Part shown: in pieces, positions 14,721-23,131 of the stretch
How positions within the stretch are numbered: position 1 is the first letter of the stretch
Layout: every line of letters begins with the position of its first letter
NCBI GenBank assembly: GCA_947252455.1
Contig: CAMXVQ010000011.1
Coordinates: forward strand, 1-30,071
DNA from: an uncultured Atopobium sp.
Lineage (GTDB): Bacteria; Actinomycetota; Coriobacteriia; Coriobacteriales; Atopobiaceae
Direction of reading: 5' to 3'
Length of the DNA stretch: 30,071 nt
Made by a program: the position numbers and the translations under genes
Notes under the pieces: generated by a model
The model's input: only the letters and a program-made list of their open reading frames with translations
Databases searched by the model: none
What the model was told of the DNA's origin: nothing

Positions 14721-15464
14721 ATGCAGGTTATTAATGCACTGATTGTGGATGATGAAGCGCCTGCGCGCTCGGAACTTAAGTATTTGCTTGAACAAACTGG
14801 TCGTGTTGCGCGCATAGAAGAAGCATCAAGCGCTCGTAGTGCTGTTGAGGCGTTGGTGCGTAGTAAAGAAGGCGCAGAACAGGCAACCAATGTTATATTT
14901 TTAGACATTTCTATGCCAAAAATGTCGGGTATGCAACTTGCAGAGGCACTTCATAAGCTTAATAATCCACCTGTTGTTGTTTTTGTTACCGCTTATAGCG
15001 AATATGCTTTGGAAGCCTTTGATGTAGATGCTATTGATTACCTTATGAAACCTGTTGAAACAGAAAGACTAATGCGTGCGTTAGACAAGGTGGAGCAACA
15101 TTTACAACCTGCTGCTGCGCCACATACGGCACCCGAGAGAATTCCTGTAGAGAAAAACGGTAGAAAAGTGCTCATTCCCGTTTCGCACATTCGTTACATA
15201 GAAGCGCGTGATGATTATTCGTGCATTTATACCTTAGATGAACGTTTCTTATCTACAGTTTCGCTTGCAAAATTTGAGGCAAGACTTGCTGATCACGGCT
15301 TTTTCAGAGTTCATCGTGGGTATATTGTTAATCTTGAACAAGTCGAAGACATTGAGGCGGTATCCGCGGGCATTTTGCAGTTAGGCATCAAAGACGTTCC
15401 TGATAAAAAAATTCCTGTATCACGACGCCGTGTTGTAGCGCTCAAAAGAGCTTTGGGCTTGTAA
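14721..15464 (+). CDS. LytTR family response regulator
   Basis: 247 residues. The receiver domain (about 4-120) has the acidic pair DD at 10-11, the phospho-acceptor Asp62 in IFLDISMP, the switch Thr in FVTAYSE and Lys in DYLMKPVE. A short linker leads to a LytTR DNA-binding domain (about 140-247) with VSHIRYIEARDDYSCIY and FFRVHRGYIVNL. LytTR proteins bind tandem short sites upstream of their targets and respond to LytS-type kinases, one of which is directly upstream. A GGGAGG site precedes the ATG. Targets are not evident here; self-regulation is plausible because the gene has its own promoter. Confidence 0.94.
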   Translation: MQVINALIVDDEAPARSELKYLLEQTGRVARIEEASSARSAVEALVRSKEGAEQATNVIFLDISMPKMSGMQLAEALHKLNNPPVVVFVTAYSEYALEAFDVDAIDYLMKPVETERLMRALDKVEQHLQPAAAPHTAPERIPVEKNGRKVLIPVSHIRYIEARDDYSCIYTLDERFLSTVSLAKFEARLADHGFFRVHRGYIVNLEQVEDIEAVSAGILQLGIKDVPDKKIPVSRRRVVALKRALGL

Positions 15465-15526
15465 AGCATTTACCTTGTTGACGCGTGTGTTTGGTCTTTG
15501 CTTTGCGTTTTTGAAAAGAGGTTGAT

Positions 15527-15985
15527 ATGCGTATTGATATTTTATCTGATACTCACGGGCATCTCTCAGATGCTTTGCTTGCCGAAATTAAAGGCGCAGA
15601 CGCACTCGTTCATGCAGGTGATATGTGTTCTCTTTCGGACTACGACGTGTTGTCGCATATAGCGCCGCTTTATATGGCCAAGGGAAACAACGATTATGGG
15701 TTTGATTACGGCTCGTTTGTAAAGAATCTCACCCACTTTTTCTTAAGTGGTTTACGGTGGCAGGTTTGTCATTATCGCGAGCGCCTTGATCTTGTAACTT
15801 GTGATGTGGCAATTTGCGGTCATACCCACATCCCTTTTATTGCTCACGACGAAAAAACGGGAACTTTGGTTATGAATCCAGGTAGCACCACATATCCGCG
15901 TAGTGAAGAAGGGCCAACTATGGGTCGTATATACTGTAGTGACAAAAAAGTGGAATCAGCCGAAATTATTCATCTTTCGGCGTAG
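15527..15985 (+). CDS. YfcE-type metallophosphoesterase
   Basis: 152 residues. Calcineurin-like phosphoesterase motifs appear in order: DILSDTHGH (Asp and His metal ligands), HAGDM, AKGNND, CGHTHIPF and a terminal NPGST. The arrangement and short length fit the YfcE/MJ0936 subgroup, Mn-dependent phosphodiesterases whose natural substrate is unsettled. An AAGAGG site precedes the ATG. It follows the regulator gene by 62 bp on the same strand and is convergent with the PAP2 phosphatase gene. Note a two-fold AGTAACAAGCA repeat just behind its stop. Confidence 0.9.
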   Translation: MRIDILSDTHGHLSDALLAEIKGADALVHAGDMCSLSDYDVLSHIAPLYMAKGNNDYGFDYGSFVKNLTHFFLSGLRWQVCHYRERLDLVTCDVAICGHTHIPFIAHDEKTGTLVMNPGSTTYPRSEEGPTMGRIYCSDKKVESAEIIHLSA

Positions 15986-16057
15986 GTAGCACGCACAGTA
16001 ACAAGCATAGTAACAAGCAAGATTTAACAATCAGAGAGCATAGTAGGCATTCTGTAT

Positions 16058-16777
16058 TTACTTATGTAAGTGTTTTTTGCGCAGAGGCGTTTTTTCTCCA
16101 AGATCTTTTTCGAGCATAAAAAGAGGCGCAATCACCCTTGTATAGACAGCAAGCCATGCAAGCGACACGCAAAAACCAGCAAGAACATCAGAAGCGTAGT
16201 GTACGCCTAAATACACACGGCTTAAACCAACCGCAATAACACATAGGGTAAAGCCACATATACAGCTATATTTGACCATCCTATCGCGTTCGTAATTCCA
16301 AATCATCCAAATAAGCAAACCGTAGAACGCCATGGCAATCATGGAGTGGCCAGAGGGAAAGCTATAACCCGTTTCACTAATGAGACGAAATCCGTCTGGT
16401 CGTGGACGGTGTACAATTTCTTTAAGGATAAGGTTGAGTATAACAACTAAAACGAGGTTACACGCAGCGCAGGCTCCTGGTTTTTTGCCCGGAGCAAAGG
16501 CTGCAACTGCCAAAAGCATAACTGCCAATACTACAGGAAGCGCAAGCTCGGATATAGACTGCATGATGGGGGTAAGCCACGACCTTCTCATGTGCACAAC
16601 AATAAGCCTATAAGCTGTATTGTCAAAAGCAATTACATCGCCTTGGAGAATTTCTACCATAAGAGCCAAAAAAACAATGGTGGCAATAAATCCAACAAGA
16701 ATAAGGATGTTCTTTTTAACAAGACCCATAAGTTTTGAAGGCAAAGAGTAAAGTGTGTGTTGTACGGCTTTAGACAT
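16058..16777 (-). CDS. PAP2 family membrane phosphatase
   Basis: 239 residues from the ATG at 16777, chosen because AGAGG lies just upstream; an in-frame ATG at 16804 has no site. Several membrane helices carry the three PAP2 motifs: KEIVHRPRP (motif 1), PSGHS (motif 2) and SRVYLGVHYASD (motif 3), which form the acid-phosphatase active site on the outer face. Such enzymes dephosphorylate undecaprenyl pyrophosphate or phosphatidic and phosphatidylglycerol phosphates; which of these applies here cannot be read from sequence. The C-terminus is basic (KKHLHK). On the minus strand behind the thioredoxin gene, separated by a hairpin. Confidence 0.9.
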   Translation of the reverse strand: MSKAVQHTLYSLPSKLMGLVKKNILILVGFIATIVFLALMVEILQGDVIAFDNTAYRLIVVHMRRSWLTPIMQSISELALPVVLAVMLLAVAAFAPGKKPGACAACNLVLVVILNLILKEIVHRPRPDGFRLISETGYSFPSGHSMIAMAFYGLLIWMIWNYERDRMVKYSCICGFTLCVIAVGLSRVYLGVHYASDVLAGFCVSLAWLAVYTRVIAPLFMLEKDLGEKTPLRKKHLHK

Positions 16778-16907
16778 AGGGCCTCTTTGAGTAAAATTGA
16801 ACATTAGGATAATGTTTGCGGATAAACTGTCAGCTCACACTACAAGCGTGTGTTACACGTGTAAGACCGTTTTAAAATCTATAGAACCTATCGAAGCTGT
16901 AGTATAA

Positions 16908-16945
16908 CGGACGCATAAAACCTGAGTATGGTGTTTATGCGTCCG
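16908..16945 (-). terminator. Hairpin between thioredoxin and PAP2 genes
   Basis: CGGACGCATAAA and TTTATGCGTCCG form a perfect 12-bp stem around a 14-base loop. It begins 10 bp after the thioredoxin stop on the minus strand. The following T-run is poor (TTATACT), so termination may be partial. Confidence 0.6.
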
Positions 16946-16954
16946 CAAGATATG

Positions 16955-17272
16955 TTAAAGATGCGCCTCAATTTCGCTGATAAGTTCATCTTTAGGCATA
17001 TTTCCTACAAGAGAATGAACGGCATTGCCGTCTTTGAATAAAATAACTGTTGGAATTGATACAATCTGAAATTTTTGAGCAAGCTCGGGTTCTTCGTCTA
17101 CATTGCATTTATAAACAGCTAATTTATCGGCCATTTCCTCTGAAATTTCATCGATTTTAGGACCTAAAGCGCGGCAGGGACCACACCATGTTGCCCAAAA
17201 ATCAATAAGAACAGGTTTGGTTGATGAGCTGATGATGGAATCAAAATCAGCTGAAGTAATAGCTTGTGCCAT
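16955..17272 (-). CDS. trxA: Thioredoxin
   Basis: 105 residues, the standard thioredoxin length. The active site WCGPC is in FWATWCGPCRALG near residue 30, and the cis-proline lies in SIPTVILF. It reduces disulfides of cytoplasmic proteins using electrons from thioredoxin reductase. The start at 17272 is set by AAGGAG a few bases upstream; an in-frame ATG 36 bp earlier has no such site. It is divergent from the unknown gene that begins near 17551-17587 and is followed by a strong hairpin. Confidence 0.96.
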   Translation of the reverse strand: MAQAITSADFDSIISSSTKPVLIDFWATWCGPCRALGPKIDEISEEMADKLAVYKCNVDEEPELAQKFQIVSIPTVILFKDGNAVHSLVGNMPKDELISEIEAHL

Positions 17273-17305
17273 AATAACTCCTTGAAAGTTGTACCGATGG
17301 TAAAC

Positions 17306-17458
17306 CACGGTAAGAAAGCCTATGTATATGCATGGTTATACCCAATCCTCTGCGTTGTTTTCAGCATCTGCTCATCTGTTCGCTCACTTTTATGTAGTAC
17401 ATAAAGTTGGAGCATGTGTGCGCTGATATTCCGCCTTAACGTAGCATGTCTTACCGTG
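17306..17458. repeat. Spaced inverted repeat in the 314-bp divergent gap
   Basis: CACGGTAAGA at 17306-17315 is exactly mirrored by TCTTACCGTG at 17449-17458, between the thioredoxin start and the next gene on the plus strand. The arms are 133 bp apart. It may be a looping operator or chance; I see nothing else convincing in the gap apart from the two ribosome binding sites. Confidence 0.3.
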
Positions 17459-17586
17459 TATTCGATTTTACCTCTTGTTGATACAAATTGGAATCATGCG
17501 TGTGATATGCTTTAGTATATGCGGTTTTTTGTGTAAAGAGGTGTGTTGTTCTGGAAAATTTTGAATCAAAATTAAAGCAGAGCCTG

Positions 17587-18066
17587 TTGAGTAAAACAAC
17601 ACAAGAGCTTACTAACCTGCTTGATGACAACGTGCTTATGGATGGTAATCCTTATGCAAGCATTGTTGTGGTAAAGCAGCTCTTAGATAAAGATTGTTCT
17701 ACTTCCGATACGTTTTTACACAAAGACGATGGACAAGCGCTGCGTAAGGCGTGTGTAGCCCTTGGGTTTGCTCCCAATGACTTTTGTGGTATAAGCACAG
17801 CTTTATGCAAAAACCCTCAAGAAAATTTAAGACTCAGTTTAACTGCGCTGGATCCTCTATACGTTATATTGTGTGACGAACAAGCGCAAACCGATTATGA
17901 AGCAGAGTTTTTGAATAATCATCACCTAAAAATAGGGTGTTTAGAACATCTTCCCACGCATGTGGCGCTTGCTTTAGGAAACTTTAGTCAAGCACTTAAA
18001 AGCCCGGCTACCAAACAAGCCGCATGGCGTGCGCTGAAAAGTCTTGCACAACCAAACGCGTCGTAA
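17587..18066 (+). CDS. Uncharacterised protein with a non-ATG start
   Basis: 159 residues from a TTG at 17587. The frame is open back to about 17506 without any ATG or GTG. An AAGAGG site at 17536-17541 sits 9 bp before an in-frame CTG at 17551, which would add 12 protein-like residues (LENFESKLKQSL), so translation may really begin there. TTG at 17587 has no clear site. The protein is soluble with Leu/Ala-rich helices; it has Cys in DKDCST, RKACVA, NDFCG and ILCDE. I do not recognise a family. It precedes pgi by 97 bp on the same strand. Confidence 0.6.
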   Translation: MSKTTQELTNLLDDNVLMDGNPYASIVVVKQLLDKDCSTSDTFLHKDDGQALRKACVALGFAPNDFCGISTALCKNPQENLRLSLTALDPLYVILCDEQAQTDYEAEFLNNHHLKIGCLEHLPTHVALALGNFSQALKSPATKQAAWRALKSLAQPNAS

Positions 18067-18163
18067 ACACATCATTGCAGAGCGTGTGTGTATACAAAAA
18101 CATTCTTTATTAATTGCGTGCTTGCGCTACACTTATAAAGGGACATAAACAAAAGGAGTATGT

Positions 18164-19870
18164 ATGAATACGTGTACATCGCACATAAAAGCACCTATTG
18201 ATGCAACCACAACCGATGCGTGGAAAAAGTTACAGAAACATTTTAATGAGCTTCAGGCACAAGGCATAGATTTGCGCTCATGGTTTAAAAATGATCCACA
18301 GCGCGTAGAAAAATACTCCTATGAAGTTAACGACTTGCATTTTGATTTATCAAAAAATTTGATCGACGATACTACCAAACAACTTTTGTGTGAACTTGCT
18401 CAAGAATTGGGCATTGAGCAGCGCCGTGACGACATGTTTAGTGGTAAGCATCTTAACACAACTGAAGACCGCGCTGTTTTGCATACTGCACTGCGTCGTC
18501 CTGTTGACGAGGTTGGAAGCCTTATAGTAGATGGCCAAGACTGTGTTAAGGATGTTCGTCACGAGCTTGATCGCATGTATGCCTTTGCAGACCGTGTACG
18601 TTTGGGTCAGTGGAAAGGTGTTACTGGCAAGCGCATAGAAACCGTTGTTTCTATTGGTATTGGTGGGTCGGACTTGGGTCCGGTTATGGTATACGAAGCT
18701 CTTAAGCCTTATGCTCAAAAAGGGCTGTCGGTTCGTTATGTTTCTAACATTGATCCTAATGACATGGCCGAAAAAACCAGGGATCTTGACCCCGAAACCA
18801 CGCTGGTAATTATTGTGTCCAAGACGTTTACCACGCTTGAAACTATGACCAATGCTCGTGAGGCTCGTACGTGGCTGTTGGAAGGCCTGCAAAAACAAGG
18901 AGCTATTGACGCTTCTGATGCCAAGCGCGCCGAGGCTATTGCTAAGCACTTTGTTGCGGTATCTACTAACCTAGAGCTTGTTGCTCAGTTTGGCATCAAT
19001 CCCGAAAATGCATTTGGTTTTTGGAACTGGGTTGGCGGTAGATACTCTGTTGATGCGGCAGTGGGTCTGTCGTTAATTATTGCATTTGGCCCTGTAGTGT
19101 TTGAGGAATTCCTTAAAGGATTCCACGATATGGATATATATTTCTGTAAAACTCCCTTAGAAGACAACGTTGTATTTCTGATGGGTCTTTGTAACATTTG
19201 GTACGTCAACTTCTTTGGCGCTCAAAGCCACGCTGTTTTGCCTTATAACCAGTATCTTCACCGTTTTCCTGCGTATTTGCAGCAGCTTACTATGGAGTCT
19301 AACGGCAAGTCAACGCGTTGGGATGCAAGTCCAGTGACCACTAAAACGGGTGAAATTTTCTGGGGTGAAGCAGGCACTAACGGTCAACACGCGTTTTACC
19401 AGCTTATTCACCAGGGAACCAATTTGATTCCTGCCGACTTTATTGGTTTTGTAAACACAAAACATCCAACCAAGGACGACCAACAGGATGTTCATGAGCT
19501 GTTTTTAGGTAACTTCCTTGCACAAACTAAAGCATTGGCATTTGGTAAAACTGCAGATGAAGTCCGTGCTGAGGGTACTGCCGAGTGGATGGTTCCTGCT
19601 CGTATGTTTAGTGGTAATCGTCCTACCACCTCTATTTTTGGTGTTGAACTTAACGCACACACGCTTGGTGAGCTTATTGCACTTTACGAACACATCACCT
19701 TTGTTGAAGGAAGCGTATGGGGTCTTGACTCTTACGATCAATGGGGCGTTGAGCTTGGTAAACAGTTGGCTAAACAAATTACGCCAGCATTTCACGATGA
19801 TGAGGCTCTTGCAACACAAGATGCATCTACGCAAGCTCTTATTAAGTTTTACCGTAAACATCGTAAATAG
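18164..19870 (+). CDS. pgi: Glucose-6-phosphate isomerase
   Basis: 568 residues. It interconverts glucose 6-phosphate and fructose 6-phosphate in glycolysis and gluconeogenesis. Visible signatures are SIGIGGSDLGP (sugar-phosphate binding), SKTFTTLET, FWNWVGGRYSVDAAVGL, MESNGKSTRWDA with the conserved Lys, GEAGTNGQHAFYQ with the catalytic Glu/His region, and SYDQWGVELGKQLA near the end. Length and motif order match the long (E. coli/eukaryote-like) PGI type. An AAAAGGAG site precedes the ATG. A hairpin follows the stop, then the SRP RNA gene. Codon use looks like the rest of the housekeeping genes. Confidence 0.98.
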   Translation: MNTCTSHIKAPIDATTTDAWKKLQKHFNELQAQGIDLRSWFKNDPQRVEKYSYEVNDLHFDLSKNLIDDTTKQLLCELAQELGIEQRRDDMFSGKHLNTTEDRAVLHTALRRPVDEVGSLIVDGQDCVKDVRHELDRMYAFADRVRLGQWKGVTGKRIETVVSIGIGGSDLGPVMVYEALKPYAQKGLSVRYVSNIDPNDMAEKTRDLDPETTLVIIVSKTFTTLETMTNAREARTWLLEGLQKQGAIDASDAKRAEAIAKHFVAVSTNLELVAQFGINPENAFGFWNWVGGRYSVDAAVGLSLIIAFGPVVFEEFLKGFHDMDIYFCKTPLEDNVVFLMGLCNIWYVNFFGAQSHAVLPYNQYLHRFPAYLQQLTMESNGKSTRWDASPVTTKTGEIFWGEAGTNGQHAFYQLIHQGTNLIPADFIGFVNTKHPTKDDQQDVHELFLGNFLAQTKALAFGKTADEVRAEGTAEWMVPARMFSGNRPTTSIFGVELNAHTLGELIALYEHITFVEGSVWGLDSYDQWGVELGKQLAKQITPAFHDDEALATQDASTQALIKFYRKHRK

Positions 19871-19883
19871 TTAAAACGTCTAG

Positions 19884-19924
19884 GCTGTGCTTGTCATGTG
19901 CGCATAACATGTGATGAGCACAGC
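19884..19924 (+). terminator. Hairpin after pgi
   Basis: GCTGTGCT and AGCACAGC form an 8-bp outer stem, and an imperfect inner part (TCATGT with ACATGTGA) continues it. No T-run follows, so this is a structure of uncertain strength as a terminator. Confidence 0.45.
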
Positions 19925-19971
19925 TTGAGTCTTGGATAACTATCCAAAACATGATACAGTGAATACCACAT

Positions 19972-20080
19972 AAGCGTGTCTGTTGGGTTCGGGCGACACT
20001 ATGTTTCGAACCTGGTCAGGGTCGGAAGACAGCAGCCATAAGATGCCTCTAGTGGGTGTCCGTACCCAACAGGCACGCTT
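19972..20080 (+). ncRNA. ffs: Small bacterial SRP RNA
   Basis: The conserved SRP54-binding tip is present: CTGGTCAGG, then GTC-GGAA-GAC as a GGAA tetraloop hairpin, then AGCAGCC. The ends AAGCGTG and CACGCTT, continued by TCTGTTGGGT with ACCCAACAG, fold the molecule into the single long hairpin of the small SRP RNA class. The length of about 109 nt fits. It works with Ffh to deliver ribosomes making membrane and secreted proteins. The DedA gene follows directly. Confidence 0.93.
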
Positions 20081-20111
20081 GTTTGTATTGTCAATGACTT
20101 TGGATAATCGT

Positions 20112-20750
20112 ATGAATATTTTATCTGAGCTTCTTGAACTTATTCGAGACCCTCGTGTTGCTATAGCATCGGCTATAGCGTCGGGACCTGTAGCAGCTTA
20201 CGGTTTGGTATTTGTTATCATTTTTATCGAAACTGGTGTTGTGTTTTTCCCATTTTTACCAGGTGATTCGCTGTTGTTTGTTTCGGGTTTTTTTGCTCAT
20301 AACGGCGGTTTTGATATAGTGCATTTGCTTGTTGTTGCATGGGCGGCGGCAATTTTAGGCGATCAATGCAACTTTGTAATTGGTCATTATTTTGGACAAA
20401 AAATCATTGCCTCGGGCAAAGTTAAAGCAATGACACCAGAGCACATTGCAAAAGCCGAGGCTTTTCTCAATAAATGGGGAAAGCTTGCCATATTTCTTGG
20501 ACGCTTTTTTCCGTTTATCCGAACTTTTGTGCCTTTTATAGCAGGCGTTGGAAATATGCATTGGCACAATTTTGTACTGTACAACATTTTAGGTGGCATT
20601 GTTTGGGCAACGCTGTTTGTAGCGCTTGGATACTTTTTTGGCGCAATTCCCGAGGTACAAAAGCATTTTGAACTGGTAGTTGTGGGTATTATTGTTATTT
20701 CAGCCATACCTCTTGTTGTGGGCTTCATCAGGTCTAAACTAATTAAGTAG
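20112..20750 (+). CDS. DedA family membrane protein
   Basis: 212 residues from the ATG at 20112 (weak GGA upstream); an ATG at 20094 is equally possible. A longer frame to 19983 must be discounted because it lies inside the SRP RNA. The DedA signature is clear: ETGVVFFPFLPGDSLLF and later GRFFPFIRTFVPFIAGVG, with membrane helices around both. DedA proteins are flippase-like, needed in some species for lipid carrier recycling, proton homeostasis or resistance to cationic peptides; the specific substrate here is unknown. Co-transcription with the SRP RNA seems possible, since no separate promoter is evident. Confidence 0.88.
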   Translation: MNILSELLELIRDPRVAIASAIASGPVAAYGLVFVIIFIETGVVFFPFLPGDSLLFVSGFFAHNGGFDIVHLLVVAWAAAILGDQCNFVIGHYFGQKIIASGKVKAMTPEHIAKAEAFLNKWGKLAIFLGRFFPFIRTFVPFIAGVGNMHWHNFVLYNILGGIVWATLFVALGYFFGAIPEVQKHFELVVVGIIVISAIPLVVGFIRSKLIK

Positions 20751-20871
20751 TACATATTTTAAGCATGAAAGAGGTATTGCTTCGCGCATGTTTGCAAGAA
20801 GCTTATAGAGACGCTTATAGTTTTGCCGCTAGACTGTCTCTTTGAGGGTTTGCCGCCATATGGGAGGTTGT

Positions 20872-23070
20872 ATGGAGTCGCTTTATACTAAGTATCGTCC
20901 TGCAGTGTTTCAAGATGTTGTTGGACAAACTCATGTGGTATCAACGCTGCAAAATGCTGTTCTTGAACATAAAATTGGACACGCTTATCTTTTTTGCGGA
21001 CCTCGCGGTACGGGTAAAACTACGATGGCTCGCCTGTTTGCCAAAGCGTTATTGTGCACATCTCCTCAAAATGGTCTGCCTTGTGGCGTGTGCGAAACCT
21101 GTAAAAATATAGCACAGGGCATTCATCCCGATGTCTTTGAGCTCGACGCTGCTTCTCGTACGGGTGTAGACAACGTGCGTGAAGAGATCATCGATCGCGT
21201 TAATTATGCTCCGCTTAAAGGCGCGTACAAGATATATATTATCGACGAAGTTCACATGCTTACGGCGTCTGCGTTTAATGCGCTGCTCAAAACGCTCGAA
21301 GAGCCACCTTCTCATGTTGTTTTCATCTTGTGCACTACAGAGCCTCATAAAATTTTGGCAACCATCTTAAGCCGTGTAATGCGTTTTGATTTTCATCGTA
21401 TTAAAGGCGATGAGATGTTTGCACATTTGCAAAAAGTTTGTACACTTGAGCATTTTTCTGCCGACGATGAAGCCCTTAAACTTATAGTTGAGCATGCACA
21501 AGGTGGTATGCGTGACGCGCTTTCTTCACTTGAGCAGATTTCTGTGTTTGGCAAAGGTGTTGTCAGTAAGCGTTTGGTAGAGGATATGCTAGGCGCTACT
21601 TCGCAGACAAACCTTACTGCATTGGTGCAATCTTTGGCGCTTCGCGATACCAAACGTTTGTTTGAAGAAATTGCGTCTTTGTGCGAGCAGGGAAAAAGCA
21701 TCGTTCAAGCTGCTTGTGAGCTTGCCGAATATATGCGCGACGTGTATCTGGCAAAAACTTTAATGGAGCAACATCTCATTTTAGACGATTATGCGGAGCT
21801 GTTTACCTGTGGTGTTGCAACATCACAGCTTGAGGCAGATGCGCAGGCGTTTAAGAATGTGCGTCACATAGCTTACGTGCTTAACGTAGTAGTTGATATG
21901 ATTTCGCATATGAAAACGGCAGCAAATCCGCGGTTAACATTTGAACTCTATAGCTGTCGTATGATACATCCCGTTGTAACAAATTCATCGTCCGCGCTTA
22001 TAAAGCGATTGGAAGCAGTTGAGACGCAACTTGCACAACTTACATCGGGGAGTCCACAGCAAAGTGGTTTGTCTGCAGCTCATGGACCTGTCCAGCACGC
22101 AGCGCGCGTACAGTCAGCACAAAAAGCTTCTGTGCAACAATCTGGATATCAACCTTTACCACAGTCTGTGCAACAACGCGTCCAGCAGCCTATGCAACAA
22201 CGAGCACAGCAATTGCCACAGCAACCTGCGCAACCGCCAATTCAGGCTCACACATCTCGACCCACACAACAACCTTCTCAAGCCACAGTCGCACCTTTGT
22301 CGCAAGGGACTGCTGATAAAAGTCAACTTCAGCGTATGTGGAAACAAGTTGTTGATAAGCTCACGGAAGTTAATCCTTCTCGTGGCTCACTGCTTACTAA
22401 TGCTGAAATTCGCTCAGACGATGGAACTCGTTTAGTTATTGAATTGCCGATCGGATCTTCGTTTGCAACCAAAATGCTTGCAGAGCCCAGCATCTCTGCC
22501 TTGGTTCAATCGTGTGTTGCTCCGATTTTTGGTAATCGTAAGTTGGTATATGCAGAAAGTAGTTTACAGCAGACAAATATTGCGCGTGCGCACACGGTTC
22601 AAACATCAGCCGCCAATCCAATTACTGCACCAGCACCGTCCACATCGTCTGCTTCTATATCTGCCCCAACGCCTGTGTCAATGCCTCCTGTAGCTACGCC
22701 AGCCCCAGCCCCGGCACCAGCCGTTGCACCTGTATCAGCGCCAGCCCCAGCACCAGCACCTGTACCACAGCCTAAAAGTGTTTCTACGCCTACGTTCCAG
22801 CCCACGCAGTCCGCGGCGCCCCAAAATGCAAAACCTTCGCCACAAAGCGCTTCAAATGGTGCCGCATCTACGTACGCTCACGAAAAAACAGTAGCAACTG
22901 AGACCGTGCCCCCTTCTTCTCCAGCGCCTTCCCAGCAAGAACAAGACCCGCAACAAACAATTCCGCGTAAGGCAACTCGCGCTCAAACACAAAAAATTCT
23001 TGACATGCTTACCGAGGCATTTGGAGAAGGAGTAAAACCTCGTATGGAGAGTAGGGAATCTTTGGAATAA
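20872..23070 (+). CDS. dnaX: DNA polymerase III subunit gamma/tau
   Basis: 732 residues from the ATG at 20872, which follows a GGGAGG site; two in-frame ATGs upstream lack one. This is the clamp-loader ATPase that opens the sliding clamp at primer ends. Walker A GPRGTGKTT is at 43-51, the zinc-binding cysteines at 62, 71, 74 and 77, and Walker B YIIDEVHML further on. Beyond about residue 390 come Gln/Pro-rich and then Pro/Ala-rich linkers separating a small folded segment (about 490-575) that may be a tau-type domain. No slippery heptamer in the right frame was found to make a short gamma form. The ybaB and recR genes follow, the common replication-repair grouping. Confidence 0.96.
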   Translation: MESLYTKYRPAVFQDVVGQTHVVSTLQNAVLEHKIGHAYLFCGPRGTGKTTMARLFAKALLCTSPQNGLPCGVCETCKNIAQGIHPDVFELDAASRTGVDNVREEIIDRVNYAPLKGAYKIYIIDEVHMLTASAFNALLKTLEEPPSHVVFILCTTEPHKILATILSRVMRFDFHRIKGDEMFAHLQKVCTLEHFSADDEALKLIVEHAQGGMRDALSSLEQISVFGKGVVSKRLVEDMLGATSQTNLTALVQSLALRDTKRLFEEIASLCEQGKSIVQAACELAEYMRDVYLAKTLMEQHLILDDYAELFTCGVATSQLEADAQAFKNVRHIAYVLNVVVDMISHMKTAANPRLTFELYSCRMIHPVVTNSSSALIKRLEAVETQLAQLTSGSPQQSGLSAAHGPVQHAARVQSAQKASVQQSGYQPLPQSVQQRVQQPMQQRAQQLPQQPAQPPIQAHTSRPTQQPSQATVAPLSQGTADKSQLQRMWKQVVDKLTEVNPSRGSLLTNAEIRSDDGTRLVIELPIGSSFATKMLAEPSISALVQSCVAPIFGNRKLVYAESSLQQTNIARAHTVQTSAANPITAPAPSTSSASISAPTPVSMPPVATPAPAPAPAVAPVSAPAPAPAPVPQPKSVSTPTFQPTQSAAPQNAKPSPQSASNGAASTYAHEKTVATETVPPSSPAPSQQEQDPQQTIPRKATRAQTQKILDMLTEAFGEGVKPRMESRESLE

Positions 23071-23075
23071 CACCA

Positions 23076-23081
23076 TATAAT
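23076..23081 (+). promoter_or_regulatory. Possible -10 box before ybaB
   Basis: A TATAAT at 23076-23081 lies between dnaX and ybaB, but I see no matching -35 box. It may allow ybaB-recR to be made separately from dnaX. Confidence 0.3.
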
Positions 23082-23131
23082 AGAGGTGTGCACCACGCCA
23101 TACGACTTAGTAACACACAAAGGAGTTTTTT

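Noticed and set aside
18350..18949. A 199-codon open frame on the minus strand inside pgi
   Set aside because: It is antisense to a clear, full-length enzyme gene, has no ribosome binding site and its protein has no recognisable pattern.
19983..20093. A longer N-terminus for the DedA protein starting at a GTG
   Set aside because: Those bases form the SRP RNA, whose conserved tip and paired ends are unmistakable.
22870..22895. A slippery A-rich heptamer in dnaX that might give a frameshifted short product
   Set aside because: The A-run near the Lys codons is not in the phase needed for a -1 slip and no stimulating stem is seen.
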